Shown: positions 43,961-55,110 of the stretch, piece after piece
Layout: each line of letters begins with the position of its first letter
Numbering within the stretch: the stretch's first letter is position 1
NCBI RefSeq assembly: GCF_000321225.1
Contig: NW_004451410.1
Span: forward strand, 186,001 to 250,000
Length of the DNA: 64,000 bases
Direction: 5' to 3'
From: Odobenus rosmarus divergens
Taxonomy: Eukaryota; Chordata; Mammalia; Carnivora; Odobenidae
Program-made: the position numbers and the translations under genes
Notes under the pieces: model-generated
Seen by the model: the letters and a program-made list of their open reading frames with translations, nothing else
Databases searched by the model: none
What the model was told of the DNA's origin: nothing

Positions 43961-46489
43961 CTTTAGGATCTGTCCCTGGCTAGCTGAAATGAATGGTGTT
44001 GTAGTTCACCTGAGATCAAACAGGTCAATCAAACAGGGCAAATCAAGCAAGTGAACAACTCTATGTATTTTTCCTCTGATAACCAGTTCTAACTTAGCCA
44101 CTCAAGACCCATATATATTTGAATTGCTCTAATATACAGTATTTTGTTAATAGGCTTACAATAGAGAACATGAATGGGCAGGGAGGGGAAGCAAAGATCT
44201 AGTGGTGAAATCAGGAAAGGCTCTTCGTCATCCCCAGAGCCCAGCACCCCTTGAACCACTGCAGACCCTGCTTGGGAAGGCCTTCACCAGAACAGATCCC
44301 TGCCTCATACAATCCATGTTTTTATCACTTGCTCCAAACTGTGTCAACCAGGTCGTGCCTTTGAACATCATGATTTAAAGGCATTTTCCCTACTTTGCAA
44401 AGATTAAATATGACACAAAAGACTTAGTCCTACTTGGTGTTTGTTTTTGCTGTCTTTTAACCTGGTCATAATTTCATTGAGTCATCATCTTGAGGCCATA
44501 GAATGATGATCCTGCTAAGATTCTTCTATCATTTAGGGAAAGCCAAATTTTGCCAAAGAGACTTTGAAGAGTCCCTTTATATAAACTTATTTTTAAAAAT
44601 AAGAATGAAATGAGAACAAATGGTCTGTATATCTAAAACCCCTCCTCCAGTGCTGACAGGAAGTCCAAGGGCATAAACCGGAAGGCTAGTCACCATATCT
44701 GGGGAGCTGTGTCCTTCAATGCCACCCACTGCACCTGCTCAAGGTGAGGTAGGACCTCACTGTCTCCTCCCTGGCTCTGGGCTCTGTGCTCCTGTCAAGG
44801 CCTGCTCCCACCTCAGGTGAATCCAGGACAACTCGTTGTAGCTGCATAAGCTGCAGGCCGGTGACCTTGACAACTTTGGTTGGAAAGGAAATGTTCCTGC
44901 AATAGTGCTGGGGAAGAGCTTTGGGGTAAGTTGTCCTCATAACGTGACCCTGGAGCTGGTCATGAAGGAAACCCCTCTTTGCAACAATTTCTTCAGAGAG
45001 GCAAGATGAAGGTAAAGGGAGAGGAAAATTAGTCTGCATGCACTAAGGCCAATGAAACAGAGGTTTAAAAACCTTATATTTACAGTGTACGACTTTTGAC
45101 ACGAAATTCCTGCTGATAATTCATGGGGAATCATTATAGGCCGAGAAGCTTGTGCAAATGAGTTGTTTTCAAAGGAAATTTTTTTTGAAGTTTGAGTGAA
45201 TGCAAACTGATTAATACGATCCCTTGCACGTCTCTCTCTCTCTCTCTTTTTTTTTTTTTACCATTAATTCTCCTTAGATCTTCCCTCTGAAACAAAGTTT
45301 TGAAAGACTAAGTCTGCAGATCACAGGCACCCTCCATTCTGAACAGATGGTCAGCCAGAGACTGAGCAGTGGAACATGGGCGTTTCTCCTGTGTGATGAT
45401 TAGAGGACATGCACTCCAACCTTTGGAAACTCTTCAAGCTTTCCAGAGCTTTAAGCAAGCAATGACACTGATTCTCTAATGGTACATAAAAGGGAGGGTC
45501 ATGAGCACTAGTAGACATTTAATTGGCTGACACGGATGGACCAGACTGAGAGCACATATGGACCCAGCACGTGTGCACATGGCCACGCCTCATGTGGTTG
45601 TATAGTAAGTTCTCAAGCATGAATTTTCCAGGTATCTTAAAAAAAAAAACTTTTAAGAAAAGCATATTGGGTTTAAAATTTTCAGAGAAGATAATATTAA
45701 TCAAAAATTAAATGCCAGCATAGGTTTCCTGGGGAAATTTGGAGGCAACTCAATCAAGCAGGTTGACATTTAATTTCATACACAAAGGCCTCATTCCAAA
45801 TGTCTCAAAGCTCATCACAATGTCAGTGCATGGTGGGAGTAGGGAAGGTGCCAGAGATGCTGAAGAAAAGGAAAAATCTGCAAAGACTCATGAGGGAATG
45901 CCTATAACAATCCATGTGCTTCTACGGTAAGTCACTGATACAAATTTTAGTACAAAATTACACTGGTGCTGCTTTCTTAATACGTATACTTTTAGAGGAG
46001 ATTAGTAGACTGTCTAACATATCTGAGACTCACAAAGACTGAACTGCTAGCTGCCCCAAATCATGGAACCAGGGGAACACCCACCAGAGCTCAGACTCCT
46101 CCCTCTGTCCTGGGCCATGTCACCATCTGTAAGTGTCCAAGTGCCCAGCCGCCTGCCGTCGTAAGTGGATGTCTGGTGGTGGTGTGGTGAGTAGAACATT
46201 GGATCTGGAATCCTAGCACCAGATCCGGACCTCAGGGCTGCTGCAAACCAGCTCCAACACTCCCTGAAACACTTGAGTTCTATGAGCTGAGGTTGTCCCA
46301 TTTAGAGAGCAGGGATGGCAAATGGTAGGCGCGGGTGATGAAGATATATGTACCCACAAGGTAGACACTCAGTGTGCTTCAGGTTAGCAGAATACCCATG
46401 TTCTTCTAGAAAGTCAGTTTTGGGCATTAGGCACAGGAATAGGCAAGATGTCATTGATGGAGATCCTTTCTTCCAAGTACCTCCAGGCA
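43961..46489. other. Unassigned DNA with a TC microsatellite
   Basis: (TC)n with a following T run lies at 45231-45259. No other named repeat is recognised. The stretch 45060-45230 is AT-rich and repeat-free. A weak MIR-like segment may lie at about 46190-46340. Frames at 44716-45039 (minus) and 46047-46301 (minus) have no recognisable domain. Confidence 0.3.
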
Positions 46490-46620
46490 AAGATCATCAG
46501 AGAAGTCCACAGGTGAGGAAATTGAAGCAGAGGGAAGTTAAATAACTTGCAGAAGGTCATACAAGTAGTAAATGCAAAACCCAGGATTCAAATCCAGGCA
46601 GGCTGACTACAGGGTCTGTC
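46490..46620 (-). repeat. MIR SINE fragment
   Basis: 'CACAGGTGAGGAAATTGAAG' (46509-46528), 'GAAGTTAAATAACTTGCAGA', 'AAAACCCAGGATTCAAATCC' and 'GGCAGGCTGACTACAGGG' are the reverse 5' half of MIR. Well preserved. Confidence 0.88.
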
Positions 46621-46992
46621 GTGTTGACCATAATATACAGCAAATATCATCAAGGAAATTAAGGTAATCGTTCTCATTTTAGTACTCATGACTAATTCTT
46701 GCTGTAATGGTTTTATTTTTAGATCAACTAAATTATAAATGGGAATTTGGGGGAAACTGGGAATTCTGATTGGAAGCAAACATGATAAACAAGGTATGAT
46801 GCACTTTTGGAGTCTTTGGATAACTAGATATTCTTAGGAATCTTTTCCTGGGATTTAGCAGTTTGAACAATCGCTCTGTACCTTTAACTGTGAAAAGCTG
46901 TTGATTACCTGCTACTGGGGACAGAGAGGAGGGGCAGCTGTGGACAGAGGACCAGCGAAGTTGATTGTCACCAGCAGAGCACACCTCTTCTA

Positions 46993-47370
46993 TGGTGTGA
47001 TATTAATTTTGTGTCAACTTGACTGGATTGTAGAGTGCCAGATATTTGGTTAAACATTATTTCTAGGTGTATCTGTGAGGGTGTTTCCAAATGAGATGGA
47101 CATCTGAATCCATAGACCGAGTAAAGAAGATTGCCCTCCCCAGTGAAGGTGTATATTGTCCAATATGTTGAAGGCCTGAATAGAACCAGAACAGAGGAGG
47201 GAAAATTTGCTCTCTCTGCCTGACTTCTTGAGCTGGACATTGGTCTTCTCCTGCCCATGGTCTAGGACTTCTACTACCAGCTTTCCTGGGTCTCTGGCTT
47301 GCAGATAGCATATTGTGGAACTCTCAGTTTCCATAACCACATGATCCATTCCTTAAAATAAATCTCTCAA
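46993..47370 (+). repeat. MLT2-type (ERVL) solo LTR
   Basis: Good match to the MLT2 pattern: 'TTTTGTGTCAACTTGACTGG' (47008-47027), 'GGTTAAACATTATTTCTAGG', 'ATCTGTGAGGGTGTTTCCAA' and 'CATAGACCGAGTAAAGAAGA'. It continues 'GTTGAAGGCCTGAATAGAAC', then 'CAGCTTTCCTGGGTCTCTGG' and 'CCTTAAAATAAATCTCTCAA' (polyadenylation signal). A GA dinucleotide tract (47372-47389) follows. Confidence 0.85.
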
Positions 47371-47389
47371 GAGACAGAGAGAGAGAGAG

Positions 47390-48229
47390 TGCTATAGCTT
47401 GGTTTTGGGACTTTAGGACACTAGTGCATTAACTATAATTCCTAATTGGGGCTGGGGTGGAGTAGGGATGGGGACAAAGCTTAGAAAATTGTTGATAATC
47501 AACTGTGTTGACATACGGAAAGTCATATTCATAAGATTCAACTTGACTGAGGCTCTTTTTGAATTGACCTCTGCCTAATGGAGTAGAAGCCTCCCTTGAG
47601 AGCCAACTTCAGGCTCCTCAGGCTCCCCTCCAGCACACAACAATCCCTCAGGAGGCTGCCATTTCTCAACACACCCTGGGCCCCAATCGGACCCTCCCAT
47701 CTGGCCTGCCTCATAACACCCAGTCCTGCCTGGTAACTAGTTCGTAACCAGCAGAGCTTGGCCAATGCCAGTCTGAGAGAAAAAGCAATTTTCTATCTAC
47801 ATGCCTAAAAAAAATTTAATTCATTTCATTTTAGGTATAGTTACCTGTTATCTCAGAGCTCTGTTGAAAAATATCCAAAGTTGTTTATATAGAAGAACTT
47901 TGCAGAAATGCCAGGTGGAAATGTGATTTGGTAAAAATGTATCCCTTAACTACTGCATATTCCTCTTCCGTAAACCCTAAGTTCATTTTGTGCTGCACCC
48001 AGGGCCCCTTCCTCAGAGCAGTCTTGGGGACAGCCCAACCAACACTCACGAAACAAGACACACTCAGAGTCCGCTCACCTATCCTTAGTTGGTTTGCTGC
48101 CTCTAGTGATTTTAGCTTCTCCCTTTTCATGTGGTAGAGCTCCAGAATGAAAATCTATGGCTGATAAAAATCTGTGCAGAAAGAATTCCTTTTCATGGAT
48201 GCAACCTTAGTATTTTCTCTTTTGACAGA
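47390..48229. other. Unassigned DNA
   Basis: No named repeat is recognised with confidence. The 47530-47780 part, including a 75-codon minus-strand frame, may be an old LTR. Confidence 0.3.
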
Positions 48230-48540
48230 CAGATCAGCCCAGCACCCTAAAGATGCTGTCTAGGGAAACATTTGGCCCTCTCGCCTCCCATGTGAGATAT
48301 ATGCCAACAATTCTAATGGCAGACAGAATGCCTTGCCCCATCCTGCCTTGCTGGGGAATAATCCCCAGGCCTAAATATGAAATTGGTATTGATCTGATGC
48401 CGTTGAACTTATGTCTGCCATTTATGAGAGAAGAGCACTTGGTCCACAAGGCAGACAGTGATCTGTTTCACTCTAACAAGAGAGCAAAACCTGCCAGGTG
48501 TAGGGAAAGATTTTATTTTCTATTTTCAAAATAAAAAATA
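48230..48540. other. Low-repeat block, candidate conserved non-coding DNA
   Basis: 'TGAGATATATGCCAACAATT' and 'GATGCCGTTGAACTTATGTC' lie in about 300 bp with no repeat signature. The block ends in an AT-rich stretch (48507-48541). Two frames overlap on opposite strands (48253-48534 plus and 48234-48449 minus) without recognisable domains. Conservation is untested. Confidence 0.25.
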
Positions 48541-48952
48541 GCAAAGTGCTCTGCATTCCTTCCAGAACCATCTCTACAGGAGGGGGCAGAAAAGAGGGGT
48601 GGATCTTCTAGATGTGCCTCCTGGGGACTGGCTGGGGTGCAGCCCAGGTGGTCATCCAGACAGGGATCAATGTCACAGGCTGACTTGAATATTGAAGGCC
48701 AAGGAACAGGCCATATCAGCAGGAAGCTGTCACAGACTGTGGTAAGACCCCACCCCATATCCTACATTGGGTCTGCTCTGTTTATCCTATGAATGGAGAT
48801 AAGGATAGTATTATTGATCCTTTTATCAATCTTCTTTAGTCTTTCTCTACCTTGTCAATTTTTTGGGGGGGGTTCCCAATGACATACTTTATATCCATTT
48901 CCAGGATTCACAAAATTATAGAAAACAAAATAAAATAAGAAAACATGATAGC

Positions 48953-49387
48953 TATTAGAGGTTGAATAAGATATACTGGGTCTTAACCCCCAGTACCTCA
49001 CAGTGTGACCTTATTTGGCTAGAGGGTCTTTGCAGAGGTAGTCCAGTTAAAATGAAATCTTCAGGGTGGGTTGTATTCCAATATGAATAGTGTCCTTATA
49101 AGAAGGGGAATGTGGACACAGAGGGGAATGCCCCATGAAGATGAAGGCAGAGATAAAGGTGATGCTTCTAGCAGAAAGGAATGCCAAAGACTGCCAACAA
49201 GCCACCAGAAGCAAGGAGAGAGGCATGGAACAGATTCTTCTTCTTCTTCACAGACTCAGAAGGAACCAACCCTACTGGCACCTTGATCTTGGACTTTCTA
49301 CCTCCAGAGCTGAGACAATGAATTGCTATTGTTTGGGGTTGCCGGTTTGTGGCACTTTGTTATGGCGGCCCTAGCAAATTAATAGAG
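48953..49387 (+). repeat. MLT1-type (ERVL-MaLR) solo LTR
   Basis: 'GAGGTTGAATAAGATATACT', 'AACCCCCAGTACCTCACAGT', 'GTGACCTTATTTGGCTAGAG', 'GGTCTTTGCAGAGGTAGTCC', 'GTGTCCTTATAAGAAGGGGA' and 'AAAGACTGCCAACAAGCCAC'. It then shows 'GAGAGGCATGGAACAGATTC' and a 'TGGCGGCCCTAGCAAATTAA' end. A TTC triplet run (49233-49248) interrupts it. It is better preserved than the copy at 24388. Confidence 0.95.
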
Positions 49388-49461
49388 TGTCTGTCATAAA
49401 ATAAAAGGGGTATCCCTAGGCAGGCACATTCTCAGTGGAAGTGATATAGTAAAGGACAATG

Positions 49462-49575
49462 TATCTTATTCATTCATTTATCCAGAATTTATTTTGTGTG
49501 CCGGGTTGTGGAATACAGCACTGAACAGGATGCCACTGGTCTTGCTTCATGGAACTTTCAATCAAATGTGAAATA
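49462..49575 (-). repeat. L2 LINE 3' end fragment
   Basis: 'TTATTCATTCATTTATCCAG', 'AATTTATTTTGTGTGCCGGG', 'TACAGCACTGAACAGGATGC' and 'CATGGAACTTTCAATCAAAT' are the reverse L2 3' end. Confidence 0.75.
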
Positions 49576-49894
49576 TGTACGTACAATCCACTGCCTATGT
49601 CCATAAGAGTTAGTTTCAAAGCTTGCAAGTCATCCCAGGAAACACTGTGAGTTTATGACGAATGGTGCCAAATTCCCTGTGTCCATCTTGGGTATGAAAA
49701 AACAGAGATGATTATTTCAGGGCTTAGAATACAATTTTCCTCAGAAACATGTGCCAGTAACTCTACAGCCCTATAATTTCAAGCAATCAAAAGTTATAAT
49801 TAAGTGTCTGCACTTCCAATTCCAAGGGAGAAAAGTACACAGAGTTCTTGATTTAGTGGTGGAAGCCAGTTAAATGAGCCTCTGGTTTGCATTA

Positions 49895-50080
49895 AGAAGC
49901 TGAATGGTGTAGCAGAATGGTGTAGCAGTGAGAGCCCGGGTCTAGAAGCCCATTCTGTGTCCACCTTCATGGCTCCTGGGTCATGAGCAAGGCAGCTCAC
50001 CTTCTGGAGTCTCAGTTTTCTTATGTACGAAAAAGGATTATTCTGAAGATTAAATGCAAAATGTATTGGTAAATTTATTT
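49895..50080 (+). repeat. MIR SINE with a 13-bp internal duplication
   Basis: Forward MIR: 'GAATGGTGTAGCAGTGAGAG' head, 'CGGGTCTAGAAGCCCATTCT', 'GGAGTCTCAGTTTTCTTATG' (50005-50024) and 'GAAGATTAAATGCAAAATGT'. Near the 5' end GAATGGTGTAGCA is duplicated in tandem (49902-49914 and 49915-49927). Confidence 0.8.
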
Positions 50081-50099
50081 TTGTAAAAATATAAGCACT

Positions 50100-50330
50100 T
50101 TAATGCATGCTTTATTTTTATGCTATAAAGCAACAGTTTACAAAGCATTTCCAAGACATTAAGTCGTCCAGTCTTATCAGCAACTGTATGAGGACAGCCC
50201 CATTAACTATATTCTACACATGAAAACTAAAGCCCCGATAAATGTCATCATTCACCGAAAGTCAAACAGTAAACGGAAGAAGAGAAATCAAACCTAAGTG
50301 CCCCTACTTCACATCTCAAGTGTTTCACCC
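50100..50330 (-). repeat. MIR SINE
   Basis: Reverse MIR: 'ACAAAGCATTTCCAAGACAT', 'CAACTGTATGAGGACAGCCC', 'TACACATGAAAACTAAAGCC', 'GTCAAACAGTAAACGGAAGA' and 'AAATCAAACCTAAGTGCC'. It sits next to the forward MIR at 49895-50080, so the two form an inverted pair. Confidence 0.7.
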
Positions 50331-50355
50331 CCGTGCTGCTTCCCATCCAATCAGG

Positions 50356-50403
50356 TTTCATTCATTCATTCACTCATTCATTCATTCATTCATTCATTCA
50401 TTC
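50356..50403. repeat. (TTCA)n microsatellite
   Basis: About 12 TTCA units with one CACTCA interruption, ending before a T run at 50404. It explains the HSFI repeats in the frames at 50242-50424 and 50333-50617. Confidence 0.96.
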
Positions 50404-50914
50404 TTTTTTGGTTCTTATTGCTAATCTACAGGGTCTAATCTATGGTGCACTGGGAGCTGCTAGCTGCAAACAGGGTCCATCCCCAAATGAGCCAACAGGA
50501 GTTTTTCCCATCATTCTCAAGGTAACTCACCCAAAGAAACAGAATTTGGGTGTATTGCTAATGATGGAGCCTGAGAGCTCATTGGGAAAATGCCAATCTA
50601 ACAAGAGATGGATATGAAATAGGCACAAATCTTGGGAACAGAGAGCCAGGAAGCAATAGTGACACAGGCCTTGGAGGCAGGAATTCTCCAGAAAGGAGGC
50701 TGCTCTCCACAGCTGGAAGGGCTTCGCACGGCCACCTCTACTCTTTGGGCAGTGCGTCCCATGACTGGCCATGGAGACGCAACCCCTCCAGCCAGCCTAC
50801 TTGGTTAGGAGTGTTTCTCCACATCATTCTTCTCCTTGGCTCTAATTTTCTACTCATCGAGCAATCTTCAGATCTGTAATTCGGTCTCTTGAGTGAATTC
50901 TGGAAGGGAGCCTT

Positions 50915-51420
50915 GCAAATGTCTGATCATTTTATCCCTGATTAAAACCCTTCAATGCATCCACATCACCCCACAGAATAAAACATTCTCGACTCACTTT
51001 CAAAAGCCGCGATGATAAGATCCTTCTGCTCTCTCCAGGCTTGTAGCTCACCACCCCCCACCATGTGAGATCTATGCTCAGACACACTGAATGCGCCAAC
51101 TCGTCCCAGTGCACCATGTTCTCTACCCGCCCAGGGCTGCGAGCACAGTCTGTGCCCTGCCGGGGCTCCCTCCCCACTCTCCTCTCCCACAGAAGCTCTA
51201 GTCTTGAACTTACTTTGGCCCCAAGCCTCCTCTGAGGACCCAGAGCACCTGGACTGAACTCCACTATTGCTTTCGGTTTATCTATCCCTCTGTCCCACCA
51301 GAACAGAACATAAGTGACTTGAGTGAAGGAAGAAGGTCTTATTTGTTATTATATTGCCCCCAGAGTTTGTCATCCGGTGCGTAACAGACACTGCACAAGT
51401 GTTTGATAGTGAGTGAAAGG
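50915..51420 (+). repeat. L2 LINE 3' region
   Basis: Forward L2: 'CTGATCATTTTATCCCTGAT', 'TAAAACCCTTCAATGCATCC', 'CCACAGAATAAAACATTCTC', 'CTCTCTCCAGGCTTGTAGCT', 'TTATTTGTTATTATATTGCC' and a diverged 'CACAAGTGTTTGATAGTGAG' end. Both strands carry medium frames here (minus 50932-51264), which are L2-derived and not genes. Confidence 0.8.
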
Positions 51421-52202
51421 TGACGTCTCGGGCCCCAAGCCAGATCCCTCTCCACTGTGATTCAACAGCCCGGCCTAATCCCCCAGACAGCTACCCCCAG
51501 TACAATCAGGCTTTGGACATGGCATGACGTGAGAGCCCTTTGGTGGCCTGGCAAAGATACAGACACACAAAATGTGAAGCCTATCCCTAAGCACCCATGG
51601 CTGAGCTTCAAAACTAAACTACTGCAACAGGAAGAAATTAAAACCACTGATGGCACCGCCATCCAAAGCCTCTGTGACCGCAGCAGCAGGATCATAGGCA
51701 ATGTAGAGATTCCTCCCCAAAGTGTCCCTGGTGCAGGGCTGAGCCACACAGCCAGCGTGAGCCCAAGAGATCCCTCAAGTTGACAGCGGGCACCGGCTGC
51801 TGTTTCCTGCTTGGTGGAATTCGGGCTCCTGACAGCAATTCACCTCCACAGGAGACAAAGGGGGCCTCTGCTGAGGGGGGGTCCAGTGCCAGGGCACAGG
51901 GCCTGGGTGTCTCCTGGAGAACTCTGCGGCCTCACAAAACCCCTTTCCTCTTCAGAAGACAACTGAGGGCAACACAGCCTATCAACTCAATTTTCTCACT
52001 CACAATACACTTGGATTTATTTGTAGGATCTTCTACAAAACGATTTTTAGGGATGTGGCCAGCAGAATGATTGAGTCTTGGCTCCATAAGTTGCCTTTTT
52101 AGACTGATGTGTTGTTGCAACTTAAAAATCTACCACAGCCATGTTTTTGTTCAAGTGGACCAAAAAAAAAATCTAAAACAGTATAAGAAGTTTCTATAAG
52201 TT
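51421..52202. other. Unassigned DNA
   Basis: No named repeat. Two frames (51457-51783 plus and 51462-51749 minus) occupy the same bases on opposite strands and neither is recognisable. Confidence 0.35.
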
Positions 52203-52440
52203 AAAAACATCCTGTAGCTGGGACATCTGGGGGGCTCAGTCAGTTAAGTGTCCGACTCTTGATTTTGACTCAGGTCATGATCTCAGGGTCGTGGGATCGA
52301 GTCCTGAGTCAGGCTCATGCTGGGCGTGGAGCCTGCTTAAGATTCTCTCTCTCCTTCTCTCTCTGCCCCTCCCCCACCCCTACCCCCTCACACCCTCTCT
52401 CCCTCTAAAATAAATAAATATAAATAAAAACATCCTGTAG
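52203..52440 (+). mobile_element. Can-SINE (older SINEC subfamily) with intact duplication
   Basis: The body at 52218-52425 is flanked by a perfect 15-bp duplication, AAAAACATCCTGTAG, at 52203-52217 and 52426-52440. It has the 'TTGATTTTGACTCAGGTCAT' type middle of an older subfamily and a 'CCTGCTTAAGATTCTCTC' segment. The B box is GGATCGAGTCC (52296-52306), and TCCCTCTAAAATAAATAAAT closes the tail. Confidence 0.96.
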
Positions 52441-52499
52441 GCTTGGGAAAGGTCGGAAGCAATACTGGAAGTAGGAAAATCTATGGATCTCTATCACTT

Positions 52500-52690
52500 A
52501 TTGGCGATAGCTAACATTTTTCCCGCACTGACACTGCATGTGACATTGTCTCATTGTTTTAGCCTCCTCAGAACACAGCAATGGAAGCACCCTGGTCACT
52601 CATTGTACAGATGAGCAAATGCAGTGTAGGGAGGTCAAGTGCTTCCCAAAGTCGTGCAGCTGGTAAGTGGACTTACACCCACCCAAGCTG
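52500..52690 (-). repeat. MIR SINE
   Basis: Reverse MIR: 'GGCGATAGCTAACATTTTTC', 'TGTGACATTGTCTCATTGTT', 'TCATTGTACAGATGAGCAAA' (52599-52618), 'GGGAGGTCAAGTGCTTCCCA' and 'CGTGCAGCTGGTAAGTGG'. Confidence 0.8.
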
Positions 52691-52729
52691 TATGCCTGCA
52701 GGGCACTGGCTCTTGGCCCTCGGCCACCC

Positions 52730-52905
52730 CGTTGCGTGGGCACTGCTGAGTGCTTGGCAATTTGCACAGTGCATCTCTTACCCTCGAAGCCATGCTCCTG
52801 TCTTTCCATTTTACCAGTAAGGGACATGGGAGGCAGGGGTTGGGTGACTTGCGGGATGTCCCAGGATGAGTCTGTGGTTGAGTCTGAACCAGACACTGGG
52901 ACTTC
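52730..52905 (-). repeat. Second MIR SINE (diverged)
   Basis: 'GCTGAGTGCTTGGCAATTTG', 'TTCCATTTTACCAGTAAGGG' (52803-52822) and 'GGTTGGGTGACTTGCGGGAT' repeat the reverse MIR module order. It follows the copy at 52500-52690 in tandem orientation. The 214-codon frame at 52667-53311 starts in this MIR pair. Confidence 0.6.
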
Positions 52906-54619
52906 TGCAAAACCTTCATCTTTGCTTTGGGCTCCTGCATCTCACACTCACCCGTCCCAAGTGCCCCCTTCCTCCCCGCCCCTTCAACTTTCCACCTCCC
53001 TCTCCAGGCAACCTGTGCTCACCAGTTACTCAGTACCACAGGGTTGGGCTCTAAGCAGCACCACATGTGGCCCAGTAAGGTTCCTGCCTCAAATCAGTGT
53101 CTCAGTAGCCTCCTTACCCAGGGCAAAATGTCCTAGTCCCCTTCTCACCAAACTCTGCCTGCTGCCAAGTATGTGTGCATGCACACATGCATATTACACA
53201 TATTACACATATGTACATGTGTGTTGGGGTCTGTATTACTTTCGTTTTGAATCTATTTTTATAATTTTATATTTATTTTTAATACATAATGTTCGGTATA
53301 TAATATGCTAAATATTGGGTATGATTTAATATAATAAATTATAAGCTTAGTTATATTTATTATTGTGCCTTATATTTTATATTTTGCTGTTTTTATAAAC
53401 CACAGGTTGGAACCATACACCAAGTCTACAGATGAGGGCAAAGTCTAGTTCCTGGAATCAAAATTCATCTGGTTGGGGAAGATGTGAGTAAGAAGCAACA
53501 TCTATGAAAAGATCCTGCAGTTCTAGTCAACTTCATGCTCAAGATGAGACAACAGTGCAAACAAACCCACCTCGGAGCTCAATGGTCGGAATGTAATATT
53601 CACGAGAAGAAGGGAGTCCAGTCTGGCCTGAGCTGGCCAGGCCCACCCTGGGCACCACCCGGTTCTAGAAGCCACAGCACAGGAGGGAGGCAAGAGACGC
53701 CCACAAACTGGGGCATATCCAGGGCTAACCAGCAGGAGTGTGACATGTCTGGAAGCCATTTAAGAAGTGACTGACAATAAAAATAATTCAATGGAAAGGA
53801 TAATAAGTCAGTGGAGACCTCATTAAAATACAGAACTGTGAGGACAAAAATGTATGGGTTCATGGGAATCCAAAATGTGTTAATGGAGGCTTACCAAAAT
53901 ACAAAAAGTTAGCCAGCTAAAATAATTTCAACTGAACTCCCCATCTTGAAGGCTCTCCTTCCAGAAGGAACTGATGTGATGTCAAGCCTCTTAAGAACAG
54001 TAACTTGATAAGACATTCTGTACCCAAAGTTCTTTGAGCCTAGGACAGCAAAACCGTTGATGTAAACAGCAGACCTACAAAATTACTCACTCTAAAAAAG
54101 TGCCAACGTCACACAGAGCATCTCCACACTCGAGGAAGTGTGTGGGCATCCCAGATGGTGTATGGAAGATCCATGAAAAAAATGACTTTTCTCAAGGGCA
54201 TGTCATTGAAACGGTAACTGAGCAAGTTACACACAAGTGTGTGTGTGTGTGTGTACGTGCGAGTGTGCACACTTGCTCATGAATATGTGAGAGAGAAGAC
54301 AGGAGAAACTTATGTTTGTAGAATTAGTGTTTTGGTTCAAAGACAAGAATTCTGTTCCATCAGTGATCTTTCATACACCACATTTATACTATTTGTTATA
54401 CAATTCCTCCTGCAATGTCACACCGGGGGGAGAGGGGGGAGAGATAGTGAGACTGAGGCTGGCCTCAACTCCCCATCCTGCTCTTCAGTGTTCACCTTCT
54501 TTACATTTTCCTTTTCTGGATGAGAAGTGTCCACCAAGTTCTCAAATTCCCCTGCCAGAATTCTGACAGTCACTCTAGACCCTCTACCTCCCTTGCCATT
54601 CCTGCATCCAGTTGATCCC
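52906..54619. other. Unassigned DNA with short repeats
   Basis: It contains alternating purine/pyrimidine stretches near 53170-53226 and a (GT)n run at 54237-54254. No named interspersed repeat or exon is recognised. AT-rich at 53240-53390. Confidence 0.35.
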
Positions 54620-55110
54620 AGACCTCTTCCAGTTCACTCTCCTAAGTACCACTTACACCCACATGGCCAGCACCTTAGCCAGGCTTCTGACACCTCTCAC
54701 TGGAGGCCTGCCGTGGCTGTCTAACTGGTCCCCTGGCTTCCACTCTGACCCCTTTCATGCCATTTTCCTCTCTGCCACCAAAGTAATGCTTTTAAAAGGC
54801 AAACCTAAACACATCATAGCTCTTGCCGAAATCCCTCAACAATTCCTGATAGCCCTCATGACAAAATCCCAGTTCCTTACAACAGCAAGCAAGGCTCTGT
54901 GTGAGTTCATCCCCACCTAACTCTCTACCTGTGCCCCCTCCCACCCCCACCCCATGCTCCAGGCAGACCCCACCGCCTGCAGCGTAGCTGCCCAGGCCTC
55001 CAGGTTTTCAGATGTCTGTCCCTCCCACACCTCCTTGCTTAACCAACTCCTTGTTATACTCCAAATACAGCATCTCAGTGCTGAGCACTTCCTCTAGAGT
55101 TTTAGGCCCT
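54620..55110 (+). repeat. L2 LINE 3' region
   Basis: Forward L2: 'CACATGGCCAGCACCTTAGC', 'TCTAACTGGTCCCCTGGCTT', 'CCACTCTGACCCCTTTCATG', 'TTCCTCTCTGCCACCAAAGT', 'GGCAAACCTAAACACATCAT' and 'AAATCCCAGTTCCTTACAAC'. It then shows 'CACCCCATGCTCCAGGCAGA' and 'TTGTTATACTCCAAATACAG'. Continuous and in order, this is the best L2 copy in the window. Confidence 0.88.

Noticed and set aside
52667..53311. 214-codon plus-strand frame, the longest in the window
   Set aside because: It starts within a MIR pair, is proline/serine-rich without a recognisable domain, runs into AT-rich and alternating purine/pyrimidine sequence, and overlaps other frames. No promoter or splice context supports it.
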